Under the pieces are notes generated by a model. It made no database searches and had not been told where the DNA came from. It saw only the letters and a list, made by a program, of their open reading frames with translations. Made by a program: the position numbers and the translations under genes. Shown here piece after piece: positions 32,467-40,984 of a stretch of 42,094 nt of DNA. Position 1 is the first letter of the stretch. The number at the start of each line of letters is the position of its first letter. This DNA comes from Gemmatimonadota bacterium (GTDB lineage: Bacteria; JAAXHH01), in NCBI GenBank assembly GCA_009835325.1, contig VXWP01000075.1, positions 1 through 42,094 on the forward strand. The letters are read 5' to 3'.

Positions 32467-33273
32467 ATGGACAACAGAACCCGCATTTACGCCGTCAGTT
32501 ACCTGAATTCCCGTGCCTTGACTTATGGCCTGGAACACGGCGGCCAGGAACACGGATTCGAAATCCTCTACGATATCCCCTCCGAATGCGCCCGGCAGGT
32601 AGGGGCCGGCGAGGCCTCGGCGGGTGTCATTCCAAGTATCGAATACGCAAGAGGCCAGGCGGCCTACGCCATCGTGCCGGAGATCGCCATTGCGTCTGAT
32701 GGTCCGGTTGCCAGCATCCTCCTTTTCCACAGGGTGCCGGTTCACCGGATCCGCAAGGTGGCGATGGACATGAGCTCCCGGACCTCGGTCGCCCTGGCGC
32801 GGATCGTGCTGCATGAGCGATACGGGATTGAAATCGATTCATTCGACCATCCGCCGGACGTCTCCGCGATGCTGGAACGGGCGGACGCGGCCCTGGTCAT
32901 CGGCGACCCGGCTTTGGAATACACGGACCGGCCGGAACCGCGGCTCGATCTGGGGGAAGCCTGGCGGGAACTGACCGGTCTGCCTTTCGTGTATGCCTTC
33001 TGGGCGGGAAAGGACGGTGATCTCACCCACGCTGAGGTCGAACGGCTGATCGAGTCGAAGGAACAGGGCGTATCGGCCCTGGATGAGATCGCCGAACTAC
33101 ACGCCGGGAACCGTTCCCGGCCCACGTCTTTTTATGCGACGTACCTGAAGGACAACCTGGCCTACGACCTTGGTGACCGCGAGCGTAGCGGGCTCATGGA
33201 ATTTTACGGCCTGGCCCATGCCCGCGGCCTGATCCCGAACGTGCCGGAACTGCGGTTCTATCCGCGTCAATGA
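32467..33273 (+). CDS. mqnA: Chorismate dehydratase
   Basis: A 268-residue protein with a periplasmic-binding-protein-like fold, the first committed enzyme of the futalosine pathway (chorismate to 3-enolpyruvylbenzoate). Family phrases are AVSYLNSRALTYGLE near the N-terminus, GEASAGVIPSIEYAR, DMSSRTSVALARIVL and ALVIGDPALEY. ATG 32467 places the YAVSYLNS motif at the usual distance from the start; an upstream in-frame GTG at 32437 is the alternative. Its TGA lies 12 nt before the ATG of the DUF362 gene. mqnB and mqnD of the pathway are not in the window. Confidence 0.93.
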   Translation: MDNRTRIYAVSYLNSRALTYGLEHGGQEHGFEILYDIPSECARQVGAGEASAGVIPSIEYARGQAAYAIVPEIAIASDGPVASILLFHRVPVHRIRKVAMDMSSRTSVALARIVLHERYGIEIDSFDHPPDVSAMLERADAALVIGDPALEYTDRPEPRLDLGEAWRELTGLPFVYAFWAGKDGDLTHAEVERLIESKEQGVSALDEIAELHAGNRSRPTSFYATYLKDNLAYDLGDRERSGLMEFYGLAHARGLIPNVPELRFYPRQ

Positions 33274-33284
33274 AGGAGATGACC

Positions 33285-34244
33285 ATGGCATCGAAAACGA
33301 CGGTCGGAATCGGTACGGGAAGCAACCGGCGAGAGAACGTGCGGACGGCCGTAGAACGCTCCGCCCCGCAACTGGCCTCCCTCATGCGGGAGGAGGTCAT
33401 GCTAAAGCCCAATTTCCTCTCCGGCACGAACCCGGTGGTATGCACCCACCCGGACGCGGTCCGCGGCGTGCTGGATGTGATCATGACGCTGCCCGACAAG
33501 CCCCGGCGGGTCCTGATCGCCGAAGGCGGCAACGAGACCGTACCCGGGGAGTGCTTCCGCCACATGGGGTACGCCGACATCCCGGACGAATACGACCTCC
33601 CCATCGAACTGGTGGACCTGAACCAGGAGACACGATGGCGCAACACCCGGGTTTACATGGTCGACGGCACCTGGACCACGGTCCGAATGCCCCGTACCGT
33701 GCTGGACTGTCCCTGCGTCATCTCGGTCGCCTTGGCCAAGACCCACGACGGCGCAATGGTTACCCTGGCGCTGAAGAATCTCATCATGGGCACGATCCTG
33801 AAGAAGGACCGCATAAAGGTACACGGCTACACGACCCACCACGACCGGCGCCACCCCCAGGAGGCGCGGGCCCTCAGCAGGAACCTGATCCGTCTTGCCC
33901 GCCACCTCTACCCCCACTACAGCGTGGTGGACGGCACGGTGGGCATCCAGGGCAACGGTCCCGGCGGTACAGACACGGTACCTCTGGGGCTGGCGGCGGC
34001 CGGAGAGGACACCATCGCCGTGGACGCCGTCATTTCGAAGGCCATGGGATTCGAACCCCTGGAAGTGGGCACGGTCTTCTACGGGGATGCCATCGGGCTG
34101 GGCGTGGGCGACCTGGCACGCATCCGCGTCACCGGTGGCCGGCTGGATGAGCTCGCCCTGTCCTTCAAGGGCCACGAATCCATCGACCTGCAGCGCCAGT
34201 GGGCCATCGAAGGCGCGTGGGAGACGGCGGCGGTCGGTGGCTGA
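33285..34244 (+). CDS. DUF362 domain protein
   Basis: A 319-residue protein of the DUF362 family, with the motif VMLKPNFLSG near the start, ISVALAKTHDGAMVTLALKN in the middle, and VVDGTVGIQGNGPGG then AVDAVISKAMGF in the later part. Members are often fused to or found with ferredoxin modules, but this one has only scattered cysteines and no CxxCxxC. The function of the family is not established; the sequence suggests binding of a small ligand or metal. ATG 33285 has AAGGAG 6 nt upstream. An ATG at 33270 overlaps the mqnA stop and would add 5 residues. It is co-directional with mqnA and convergent with the aminotransferase gene, 5 nt away. Confidence 0.88.
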   Translation: MASKTTVGIGTGSNRRENVRTAVERSAPQLASLMREEVMLKPNFLSGTNPVVCTHPDAVRGVLDVIMTLPDKPRRVLIAEGGNETVPGECFRHMGYADIPDEYDLPIELVDLNQETRWRNTRVYMVDGTWTTVRMPRTVLDCPCVISVALAKTHDGAMVTLALKNLIMGTILKKDRIKVHGYTTHHDRRHPQEARALSRNLIRLARHLYPHYSVVDGTVGIQGNGPGGTDTVPLGLAAAGEDTIAVDAVISKAMGFEPLEVGTVFYGDAIGLGVGDLARIRVTGGRLDELALSFKGHESIDLQRQWAIEGAWETAAVGG

Positions 34245-34249
34245 AGCGG

Positions 34250-35377
34250 TCAGTGCCTCGGAAGCGCGTCCACAACGCGAAGCACTTCTTCTTCCGTGTT
34301 GTAGAAATGCGGGGATATGCGAATGCCGCCTCCGCGGCGTGCGCCGATGATCTGGTGGCTCCGCAGGGTGCGATGCAGGGCTTCGGTCTCGTGTACCGGA
34401 CTGTCGAACGTCACGATGCCCGACCATTCGGATGCGCCCCGGGGACTCAGGACGCGGTAGCCCTCGTCGCGCAGCCCGTCGACCAGCCGGTCGGTCAGCA
34501 GGCGCAGCCTCTCCTGCACCGCCTCGATACCCACCTCCAGCAGCAAGTCCAGGGAAGCGCCCAGTGCGTGTATGCCCAGCGTATTGTGGGAACCGCACTC
34601 GAAGCGCCGCGCCGTCGGCGCCGGCGTGGGATCGTAGGCATCGTAGTTGCCGGCGTCCGCTACCGAGTTCCATCCCACTTCGTAGAGCTTCAGCCGTTCC
34701 GTCAGGTGCGGCGCGCAGTAGAAAATGCCGATCCCTTCAGGACTCAGCAGCCATTTGTGTCCATCGGCCGTGAGGAGGTCGATGGACATCTCCTCCACGT
34801 CCACCGGCGTCTGCCCGAGCGACTGTATGGCGTCGACGACGAAACAGATGTCCTTCTCACGGCACAGCGCGCCGATCGCCGCAAGGTCGTTGCGGAATCC
34901 GTTCCCGAACTCGACGTGGCTGATAGAGACGGCGCGCGTCCGCGCATCGACCCTGTCCGCGATCGAATCCACCGTGAGCCGGCCGTCCACGGACTCGACC
35001 ATCCGTGTTTCCACGCCGTGTCGGGCGAGATTGAGCCAGGGATATACGTTGGAGGGGAATTCCAGGTCGTTCAGGACCACGTTGTCGCCAGAACGCCAGT
35101 CGATGCCGTTAGCGGCGAAACACAGGCCTTCGGTCGTATTCTTGACGAAGGCGATCTGCTCAGGTATGGCGTTGATCAACCGGGCAGCCCGGGACCGGGC
35201 GGTCTCGATGGCGGCTTCCCAGTCGCGATAGTTGGAGGCAGCGTGCTCGTTGAAGTCCTCCACGTAGGCGCGCACGGCTTCCCTGGCGCGCGTCGGCAAC
35301 GTGCCGACCGCCGCGTGGTTCAGATAGGTGCAGCGATGGACGACAGGGAATTCCTGACGGATGCGGTCCAGGTTCAA
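34250..35377 (-). CDS. Class V aminotransferase (cysteine desulfurase-like PLP enzyme)
   Basis: A 375-residue fold-type I PLP protein. The Schiff-base lysine is K208 in ADGHKWLLSPEG. The PLP aspartate and partner Gln are D182 and Q185 (VVDAIQSLGQ). The N-terminus YLNHAAVGTLPTRARE is typical of the class V branch that includes isopenicillin-N epimerase-like and cysteine desulfurase-like enzymes. A catalytic-cysteine loop of true NifS/IscS is not obvious, so cysteine desulfuration is not assured. The start appears to be TTG 35377 with no clear ribosome site. The gene follows the STAS gene on the same strand after 22 nt. Confidence 0.87.
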   Translation of the reverse strand: MNLDRIRQEFPVVHRCTYLNHAAVGTLPTRAREAVRAYVEDFNEHAASNYRDWEAAIETARSRAARLINAIPEQIAFVKNTTEGLCFAANGIDWRSGDNVVLNDLEFPSNVYPWLNLARHGVETRMVESVDGRLTVDSIADRVDARTRAVSISHVEFGNGFRNDLAAIGALCREKDICFVVDAIQSLGQTPVDVEEMSIDLLTADGHKWLLSPEGIGIFYCAPHLTERLKLYEVGWNSVADAGNYDAYDPTPAPTARRFECGSHNTLGIHALGASLDLLLEVGIEAVQERLRLLTDRLVDGLRDEGYRVLSPRGASEWSGIVTFDSPVHETEALHRTLRSHQIIGARRGGGIRISPHFYNTEEEVLRVVDALPRH

Positions 35378-35399
35378 TTCAGGCCGGTCCGATCAACAG

Positions 35400-35732
35400 C
35401 TAGAAGCTTGCCGCGGCGTCCTCCGCCGAGTCGAAGATGTTGAAAACGGAATCCAGACGGGTAACGACGACCAGCACGTTGTGCGTGCGTTCGCTCAGGT
35501 TGGCCAGCTTCAGGTCGCCTCCGGCTTCACGGAGGGTCTTGGCACTGCCCACGAGCGCGCCGACGCCCGAACTGCTGATGAGATTCAACCTGCCGAGGTC
35601 GACGACGGCTGCGGTCGTGCCCTCGGCCTTCAATGCCCTCACGCGGTCATGGAATGCGGACACTTCGGGATCGCCCAGGAAGCTGCCGACGAGTTCGATA
35701 ACCGGAATACCGTTAATCCTGCTTTCGTTCAT
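35400..35732 (-). CDS. STAS domain protein (anti-anti-sigma factor type)
   Basis: A 110-residue STAS protein like SpoIIAA/RsbV. The core motif NLISSSGVGALVG at 50-62 carries the serine normally phosphorylated by a partner RsbW/SpoIIAB kinase (S54 is the likeliest). ATG 35732 has GGAGG 6 nt upstream and is preferred over an ATG 21 nt further up. No kinase or sigma factor lies adjacent. The only RsbW-like domain in the window is fused to the permease at 26466-28235. The gene sits alone between the TPP-enzyme gene and the class V aminotransferase gene. Confidence 0.92.
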   Translation of the reverse strand: MNESRINGIPVIELVGSFLGDPEVSAFHDRVRALKAEGTTAAVVDLGRLNLISSSGVGALVGSAKTLREAGGDLKLANLSERTHNVLVVVTRLDSVFNIFDSAEDAAASF

Positions 35733-35932
35733 TACACGCCTCCGTCTATACACTGCTAAAGCAAAGACCAGCTATTGGATGGTGTAACATTAAACATCAG
35801 GTACCCGGTCTCCGCAAGGATAAATTGCGCGGATCGCGGTGTACCCGAAAGCGGTGCGGACGGCACAAAAAGCGGTGAGGTTGATCGGTCTTTCTGCTGG
35901 TCCTGTGGCCGAATTCGCAGATGGCCGGACGG

Positions 35933-37627
35933 TCAGGGATTCGACGCGAAAACGGCGGCCTCGGCGCCTTTGGCGCTATAACCCGGGCAGTGCCCGTTCT
36001 CGATGTAGGGGCAGGGGCTCCGGGCGATGATCACGCGGACACCGGACTGGCGCAGGCTCCGTCCGATCACGTCGCGCGACCGGTCCTCGTCCCAGGGATC
36101 GATGGTCTCGTTCAGCGCGACCGGGCAGGCTTCCACAATGCCGTCGATGCTGAGCGGCATCGTCTCGCGGCCCGGTTCGGATCCGCCCAGGTTGGGCGTG
36201 CCCTGGAACCCGGACAGGGCTGTCGTGGCGTTGTCCAGGATGAGGATGATCAGATCAGACTCCTGGTGGGCCACGTTGAAGAGCGCGTTGGCGCTCAGGT
36301 GAAAGAAGTCGGAATCCCCTACGACGGCGATCACGGGATCGGTCACGCCGGCGAGGACCAGACCCGATGCGATGCCGATGCTCGAACCCATGGAGTATTT
36401 CACGTCGAGCATCTCGAAGGGCGGCGTGCTGATCTTGATCGCGCAACCGGGGTCCACCACGTACACCGGCGACAGGCCGTATTGCCCGCTCAAATCGCGC
36501 AGGATTTCAAATACGGGCGTGTAAGGACAGTTTTCCGGCAGGCCCGCCTCGCTGGGCAGGTCTTTGTGTTCCGCTTGCGGCGGGAAGTCGCGTGCCGGCT
36601 TGAATCCGGGGACGAATCCGGCCAGGGCCTCCGCGATCTGGCCACGGAACAACTCCCCTTCCCGCGACACGGCCCCGTCGTGCTTGCCGCTTATCGGCGT
36701 CGAGATCTTCGCGTCATAGGAGACCGATTTAATCAATGTTTCGAGAAAGGGCTCGTTCTCTTCCAGGACCAGGGTTTTCTCGGTGGAGGCAAGAAAGCGG
36801 GTGATCCGACCGGTGGGCAGCGGCCACAGGGTGGACAGCTTGAGGATGGACAGGCCGGAGATATCCACCCCTTGAAGCACGTCCATCAACTTGGTGTGGA
36901 TCACGCCCGCGGCGATAATGCCGGTCTTTCCGGTGCCGGTGACCTGGTTGAAGCCCGCGGATTCGAAATGCCGGGCGACCGCCTCAAGCCGCTCGTGCAG
37001 TCGCCGGTGCAGCTGGACGGCGTTTCCGGGCACCGATACCCACCGCATGGGATGCCGTTCGAAGGCATGGGGCCGAACGCTGGCCGCTCGGGGGATCTCA
37101 GGAGGTTCCACTTCCTCTTCCAGCGCGCCGTACGTCTTCGTGATGCGCACGATGACGGGCATCTGCGTCTCGCGGGACAGCCGGAAGGCCTCCCGGGTCA
37201 TGGTGATCCCTTCGGAGGGCGTCGCCGGTTCCAGCATGGGCAGCTCGCTTCCCCAGGCGATCGGACGGGTGTCCTGGTCGTTCTGGGTGGCCCAGGCGCC
37301 TGGATCGTCCCCGAGCAGGATGACGAGCCCGGCGCCCGCGTCCGTCAGATTGGCCACCATGACGGTATCCAGGGCGACGTTGAATCCGACGCCCTTGCAG
37401 CCCATAAGGGCCGGGACCCCGCCGATGGATGCGCCCACCGCCGTTTCGAAGGCGACCTTCTCGTTGGTGGACCATTCCACGTACAGCCCGTGGCTCTCCG
37501 AGAAACCGCGCAGAAACTCGATGGTACTGCTGCTCGGTGAACCAGGATAGCTCGTCGCCACCGCGACGCCCGACTGCAACGCGCCGTACGCGATAGCCTG
37601 GTCACCGGTGATGCGCATCCCGGCCAT
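35933..37627 (-). CDS. Indolepyruvate ferredoxin oxidoreductase alpha-like TPP enzyme, lacking ferredoxin domain
   Basis: A 564-residue protein like IorA. Residues about 1-175 are the pyrimidine-binding/transketolase-like domain (GALQSGVAVATSYPGSPSS). Residues about 240-330 are the oxidoreductase middle domain (GIIAAGVIHTKL and ILKLSTLWPLP). Residues about 390-545 are the TPP-binding domain (DPGCAIKISTPP, and VVGDSDFFHLSANALFN followed by ILILDN). Archaeal and clostridial IorA end with an 8Fe-8S ferredoxin domain; here only a short C-terminal segment with three Cys (RSPCPYIENGHCPGYS) remains, and no beta subunit is next door. ATG 37627 has GGGAG 6 nt upstream. A decarboxylase or unusual oxidoreductase acting on an arylpyruvate or 2-oxoacid is possible. 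Confidence 0.82.
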   Translation of the reverse strand: MAGMRITGDQAIAYGALQSGVAVATSYPGSPSSSTIEFLRGFSESHGLYVEWSTNEKVAFETAVGASIGGVPALMGCKGVGFNVALDTVMVANLTDAGAGLVILLGDDPGAWATQNDQDTRPIAWGSELPMLEPATPSEGITMTREAFRLSRETQMPVIVRITKTYGALEEEVEPPEIPRAASVRPHAFERHPMRWVSVPGNAVQLHRRLHERLEAVARHFESAGFNQVTGTGKTGIIAAGVIHTKLMDVLQGVDISGLSILKLSTLWPLPTGRITRFLASTEKTLVLEENEPFLETLIKSVSYDAKISTPISGKHDGAVSREGELFRGQIAEALAGFVPGFKPARDFPPQAEHKDLPSEAGLPENCPYTPVFEILRDLSGQYGLSPVYVVDPGCAIKISTPPFEMLDVKYSMGSSIGIASGLVLAGVTDPVIAVVGDSDFFHLSANALFNVAHQESDLIILILDNATTALSGFQGTPNLGGSEPGRETMPLSIDGIVEACPVALNETIDPWDEDRSRDVIGRSLRQSGVRVIIARSPCPYIENGHCPGYSAKGAEAAVFASNP

Positions 37628-37671
37628 GTAACGCTCCCGCAACGGAAAAACCATGCTTGAATGAACGTGTG

Positions 37672-37701
37672 AATATAGGATTTTCGGCCCTTGACGGTCA
37701 A
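37672..37701 (-). promoter_or_regulatory. Promoter of the IorA-like gene
   Basis: Minus-strand -35 TTGACC (37701-37696), 18-nt spacer, -10 TATATT (37677-37672). A start near 37665 leaves a leader of about 38 nt. The -35 overlaps a small inverted repeat TTGAC-G-GTCAA at 37691-37701. Confidence 0.6.
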
Positions 37702-37736
37702 GCGGTATCCGTCGCGGAGTACCGGCCAGAAACCGC

Positions 37737-37765
37737 TTGCGACCGTTCCGCCGTCCGGCTATATT
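37737..37765 (+). promoter_or_regulatory. Promoter of the plus-strand class V enzyme gene
   Basis: -35 TTGCGA (37737-37742), 17-nt spacer, -10 TATATT (37760-37765). Start near 37772, which rules out the open frame upstream of it as the true N-terminus. Confidence 0.5.
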
Positions 37766-37899
37766 TGACGCGTTTCCCTTCTAAGGTTCAGCACCGGGAC
37801 CGCATGACACGGGACCGCATGATGCGGGCACGTCCGTGCCGGTCCTCCGGTGCCACGCATTTCGCTCCGAAGATCTACGCGGGCGACGGAGAAATGGGC

Positions 37900-39186
37900 A
37901 TGGCAAAAGGGCGGCAGACATCCGGACGGAAAAAGTCGGCGGAAGACAGCCGGTCCGGGCGGACCGGACGGACCGGTCGGATGGCGGACACCATCGAAGA
38001 ACTGGACGGGATGCTGGCCGGCGCCGGGCCGGCCGAAGCGGACAACGAGAACTATTGGCAGGCCGTGAGAGCCCAGTTTCCCTATAACGGATCCATACAC
38101 TACACCAACAACGGGACGATCGGCATTCTGCCCCACATGGTCCTGCAGGCCCAGATCGCGGTCCTGAAGGAAACGGAGATTCAGGACGGGGACACCGGGG
38201 GCGTCGCCTATCCGGCGCCTCACGAGGCTCACGAGAAGCTGGCCGCGCTGATCAACGCGGACCCTTCCGAGGTCGCCATCACGAGGAATTCAACCGAGAG
38301 CATGAACATCATCGCGCTCGGCCTCGACCTGAAACCGGAAGACGAGATCCTGACGACGACCCACGAGCACTACGGCGGCTGGTCCTGCTGGCAGCACCGG
38401 CACGCACAATTCGGCAACCCGATCCGGAAGCTCGACCTGTACGACCCGCCGGAAGACGAGGACGAGATCGTCCGGCTGTTCGAGGAAGCCATACGACCGG
38501 AAACCCGCGTGCTCAGCTTCTGCCACGTCACCTGCACGACGGCCTGGCGCCTGCCCGTCCGGAAGATCTGCGCCATGGCCCGCGAGCGCGGGCTCATCAC
38601 CGTGGTCGACGGGGCGCAGTCGGTAGGCATGATCGCGGTCGACGTGAAGGACCTCGGCGGCGACTTTTACGTGAGCAGCACGCACAAGTGGCTGTTTACG
38701 CCCAAGGGCACGGGCCTGCTGTACGTGGATGACGCCGCACAGGACAAGATCGGACTGGGTTACTACACGGGCGGCGGCCGGCCGACGGCGAGGCGGTTCG
38801 AGAACAACGCATCCCAGAGTCACGCACCGCTTGTGGGATTCGCCGTGGCCGTGGATTTCCACAACGCCATCGGCACCAGCCTGGTCGAGGACCGCGGCGC
38901 GGCCATGGCGAAATGGCTCAAGACCCGGCTTTCCGACATACCCGGCGTTCGGGTCTGGACGCCGATGAACCGCGCACTGTCCGCGTCCATGGTATCATTT
39001 TCCATCGCCGGCATGACCTCCTCCGACGTGGGCACGCCGCTCCGGGAAAGGTACCGGATCCACAGCCGCGGGCTGTACGAAGGGGGCTACCACGGCGCAC
39101 GCATTTCCTGCGCCATGCACAATAGCTACGAAGAAATGGAGCGAGTCGCCGGAGCCGTGAGGGAAATCGCGGCGAACCGGTGCTGA
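37900..39186 (+). CDS. Class V aminotransferase-like PLP enzyme
   Basis: A 428-residue class V PLP enzyme. The lysine is K263 in SSTHKWLFTPKG; D237 and Q240 lie in VVDGAQSVG. The conserved NNGTIGILP near 70-78 and NSTESMNIIALGL near 130-142 are typical of the isopenicillin-N-epimerase-like group. The frame is open from 37657, but the promoter at 37737-37765 and a GGAG site 8 nt before ATG 37900 support the later start. ATG 37894 and ATG 37981 are alternatives. The first 28 residues are basic and low-complexity (KGRQTSGRKKSAED), which may be a leader that could be absent. A second class V enzyme is encoded at 34250. The substrate is unknown. Confidence 0.84.
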   Translation: MAKGRQTSGRKKSAEDSRSGRTGRTGRMADTIEELDGMLAGAGPAEADNENYWQAVRAQFPYNGSIHYTNNGTIGILPHMVLQAQIAVLKETEIQDGDTGGVAYPAPHEAHEKLAALINADPSEVAITRNSTESMNIIALGLDLKPEDEILTTTHEHYGGWSCWQHRHAQFGNPIRKLDLYDPPEDEDEIVRLFEEAIRPETRVLSFCHVTCTTAWRLPVRKICAMARERGLITVVDGAQSVGMIAVDVKDLGGDFYVSSTHKWLFTPKGTGLLYVDDAAQDKIGLGYYTGGGRPTARRFENNASQSHAPLVGFAVAVDFHNAIGTSLVEDRGAAMAKWLKTRLSDIPGVRVWTPMNRALSASMVSFSIAGMTSSDVGTPLRERYRIHSRGLYEGGYHGARISCAMHNSYEEMERVAGAVREIAANRC

Positions 39187-39199
39187 GAAACCGGGTTCA

Positions 39200-39227
39200 T
39201 TCAAGCGTCCGTCAGAACAGGTATAAA
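39200..39227 (+). promoter_or_regulatory. Possible promoter of the acyl-CoA synthetase gene
   Basis: TATAAA (39222-39227) is a good -10. The best -35 is only TTCAAG (39200-39205) with 16-nt spacing. Low certainty. Confidence 0.3.
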
Positions 39228-39262
39228 CAAAATCAGGTGCAAATAACGCGGGAGAACGAATC

Positions 39263-40945
39263 ATGTCCGATACTGCACTTACCATACAGGCACTGAAAGA
39301 ACAGTTGGGTGATGCGTTCGCGGAGAACGTCGTCCTCCGCATCAAACGCGACGGCGAGTACGTGGAATTCACGGGGGCGGAAGCGGCCCATCGGGCCGAC
39401 GCGCTCGCCGGACTGCTCGCCTCACTCGGCCTGCAGCACGGCGACCGGGTTGCGCTGCTGGCGGCCAACCAGCCGGAATGGGGCATCGCCTACCTGGCCA
39501 TCGTCGGGCACGGGATGACGGCCGTGCCCATCGATCGGCTGTTGAAACCCGGTGAATACCAGCGGATCCTCGAGGATTCCGGGGCGCGGGCCATCGTCGT
39601 GTCGGACGCCTTCCGGGACGATTTCCATTCCATCGCCGGTTCCCTGCCCGAACTCAAGCACGTGCTGAGCCTGGAAGAGGTAATGGCCAGCGAGACGGAC
39701 GCCGCCGCGCCCGAAAGCCAGGTCAACCCGGATGACCTCGCCGTCCTGATCTACACTTCGGGCACGACCGGCCGGCCCAAGGGCGTGATGCTGTCCCACC
39801 GCAACATCATGTCCAACGTGGTGGCCGCCAGCCAGGTCATATCCATTAGCTCCGACGACAGTTTCGTATCCGTGCTCCCCCTGCACCATACCTTCGAGTG
39901 CACGGCCGGGTTCCTCGCACCGGTCTTCAACGGCGCCATGGTGTCTTACGTGGGCAGCCTCAATTCAAGAGACATCGTAGAGACCATGAAGGACTCCAAG
40001 GCGACGATCATGCTGGCCGTCCCGCTGCTGTACGAGAAAATGTACCAGGGGATCATGCGCAAAGTCGGCTCCCAGCCCGCGGTCACGCGGACTGTGTTCA
40101 ACCTCCTGATGGGCGTGGTGAAACTGGGCGAGAAGTTCAACAAGCGCATGGGCACGGCCCTGTTCCGGAGCCTGCGCGACAAGGGTGGACTGGGGACCAT
40201 CAGGTTCTTCGTGTCCGGCGCCGCCGCGCTGCCGCCTGAGGTGGCCGAGGGATTCGATCGCCTGGGCCTCCGCATCCTGCAGGGTTACGGGCTCACGGAA
40301 ACCTCGCCGGTCGTTTCCGTGCACCGCGTGGAGCAGCCGCCGAAACCCGATTCCGTCGGACCGCCCATAAACGGCGTGGAAGTGGAAGTCGTGAACCCGG
40401 ACGATACCGGCGTCGGCGAACTGATCGTCCGGGGCGAGAACGTGATGATGGGTTATTACAACAATCCCGAGGCCACGGCCGAGGTGCTCAAGGACGGCGC
40501 GCTGTACACGGGCGATTCGGGATGGATCGATGATGAGGGGCACGTGCACATAGCGGGACGTCTGAAGAACGTGATCGTGACCCGCGCCGGCAAGAACATC
40601 TATCCGGAGGAAATCGAGGGTGAACTCGTCCTCAGTCCCTACATCGCGGAGGCGCTCGTCTTCGGCGCCGAAAACGCGGATACGGGAGAGGAATACGTCC
40701 GTGCAGTCGTGGTCCCCGACTTCGAAGTCCTCGAAGAGGAGGGCGTGCAGGACGACGACGAGACCCTGACCGCGCTCATGAACCACGAAGTGCGGGAGCG
40801 GTGCGGGAACCTCGCGGACTACAAACGCGTCAGAGAAGTGGAACTGCGCCGGGAGGAGTTTTCGAAGACTTCCACGCGCAAGATCAAGCGTTTTCTGTTC
40901 AAGACCGGGCAGGAAAGCCCCGCGGAGGACACCGCAGGCCAGTGA
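39263..40945 (+). CDS. AMP-dependent acyl-CoA synthetase/ligase (long-chain fatty acid type)
   Basis: A 560-residue ANL-superfamily enzyme that activates a carboxylic acid to an acyl-adenylate and then a CoA thioester. The phosphate-binding loop is YTSGTTGRPKG at about 163-174, followed by LPLHHTFECTAG. The adenylate motifs are YGLTETSP and GDSGWIDDEGHVHIAGR. The C-terminal hinge region carries NVIVTRAGKNIYPEEIE. The final domain has a lysine-rich TSTRKIKRFLF, where the adenylation lysine is expected. The sequence is most like the long-chain acyl-CoA synthetase branch. ATG 39263 follows GGGAG. The M50 protease gene begins 39 nt after the stop. Confidence 0.93.
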   Translation: MSDTALTIQALKEQLGDAFAENVVLRIKRDGEYVEFTGAEAAHRADALAGLLASLGLQHGDRVALLAANQPEWGIAYLAIVGHGMTAVPIDRLLKPGEYQRILEDSGARAIVVSDAFRDDFHSIAGSLPELKHVLSLEEVMASETDAAAPESQVNPDDLAVLIYTSGTTGRPKGVMLSHRNIMSNVVAASQVISISSDDSFVSVLPLHHTFECTAGFLAPVFNGAMVSYVGSLNSRDIVETMKDSKATIMLAVPLLYEKMYQGIMRKVGSQPAVTRTVFNLLMGVVKLGEKFNKRMGTALFRSLRDKGGLGTIRFFVSGAAALPPEVAEGFDRLGLRILQGYGLTETSPVVSVHRVEQPPKPDSVGPPINGVEVEVVNPDDTGVGELIVRGENVMMGYYNNPEATAEVLKDGALYTGDSGWIDDEGHVHIAGRLKNVIVTRAGKNIYPEEIEGELVLSPYIAEALVFGAENADTGEEYVRAVVVPDFEVLEEEGVQDDDETLTALMNHEVRERCGNLADYKRVREVELRREEFSKTSTRKIKRFLFKTGQESPAEDTAGQ

Positions 40946-40984
40946 GGGAGATGTCGCGATCCCCGGAAGGCGGAATATCGATCC

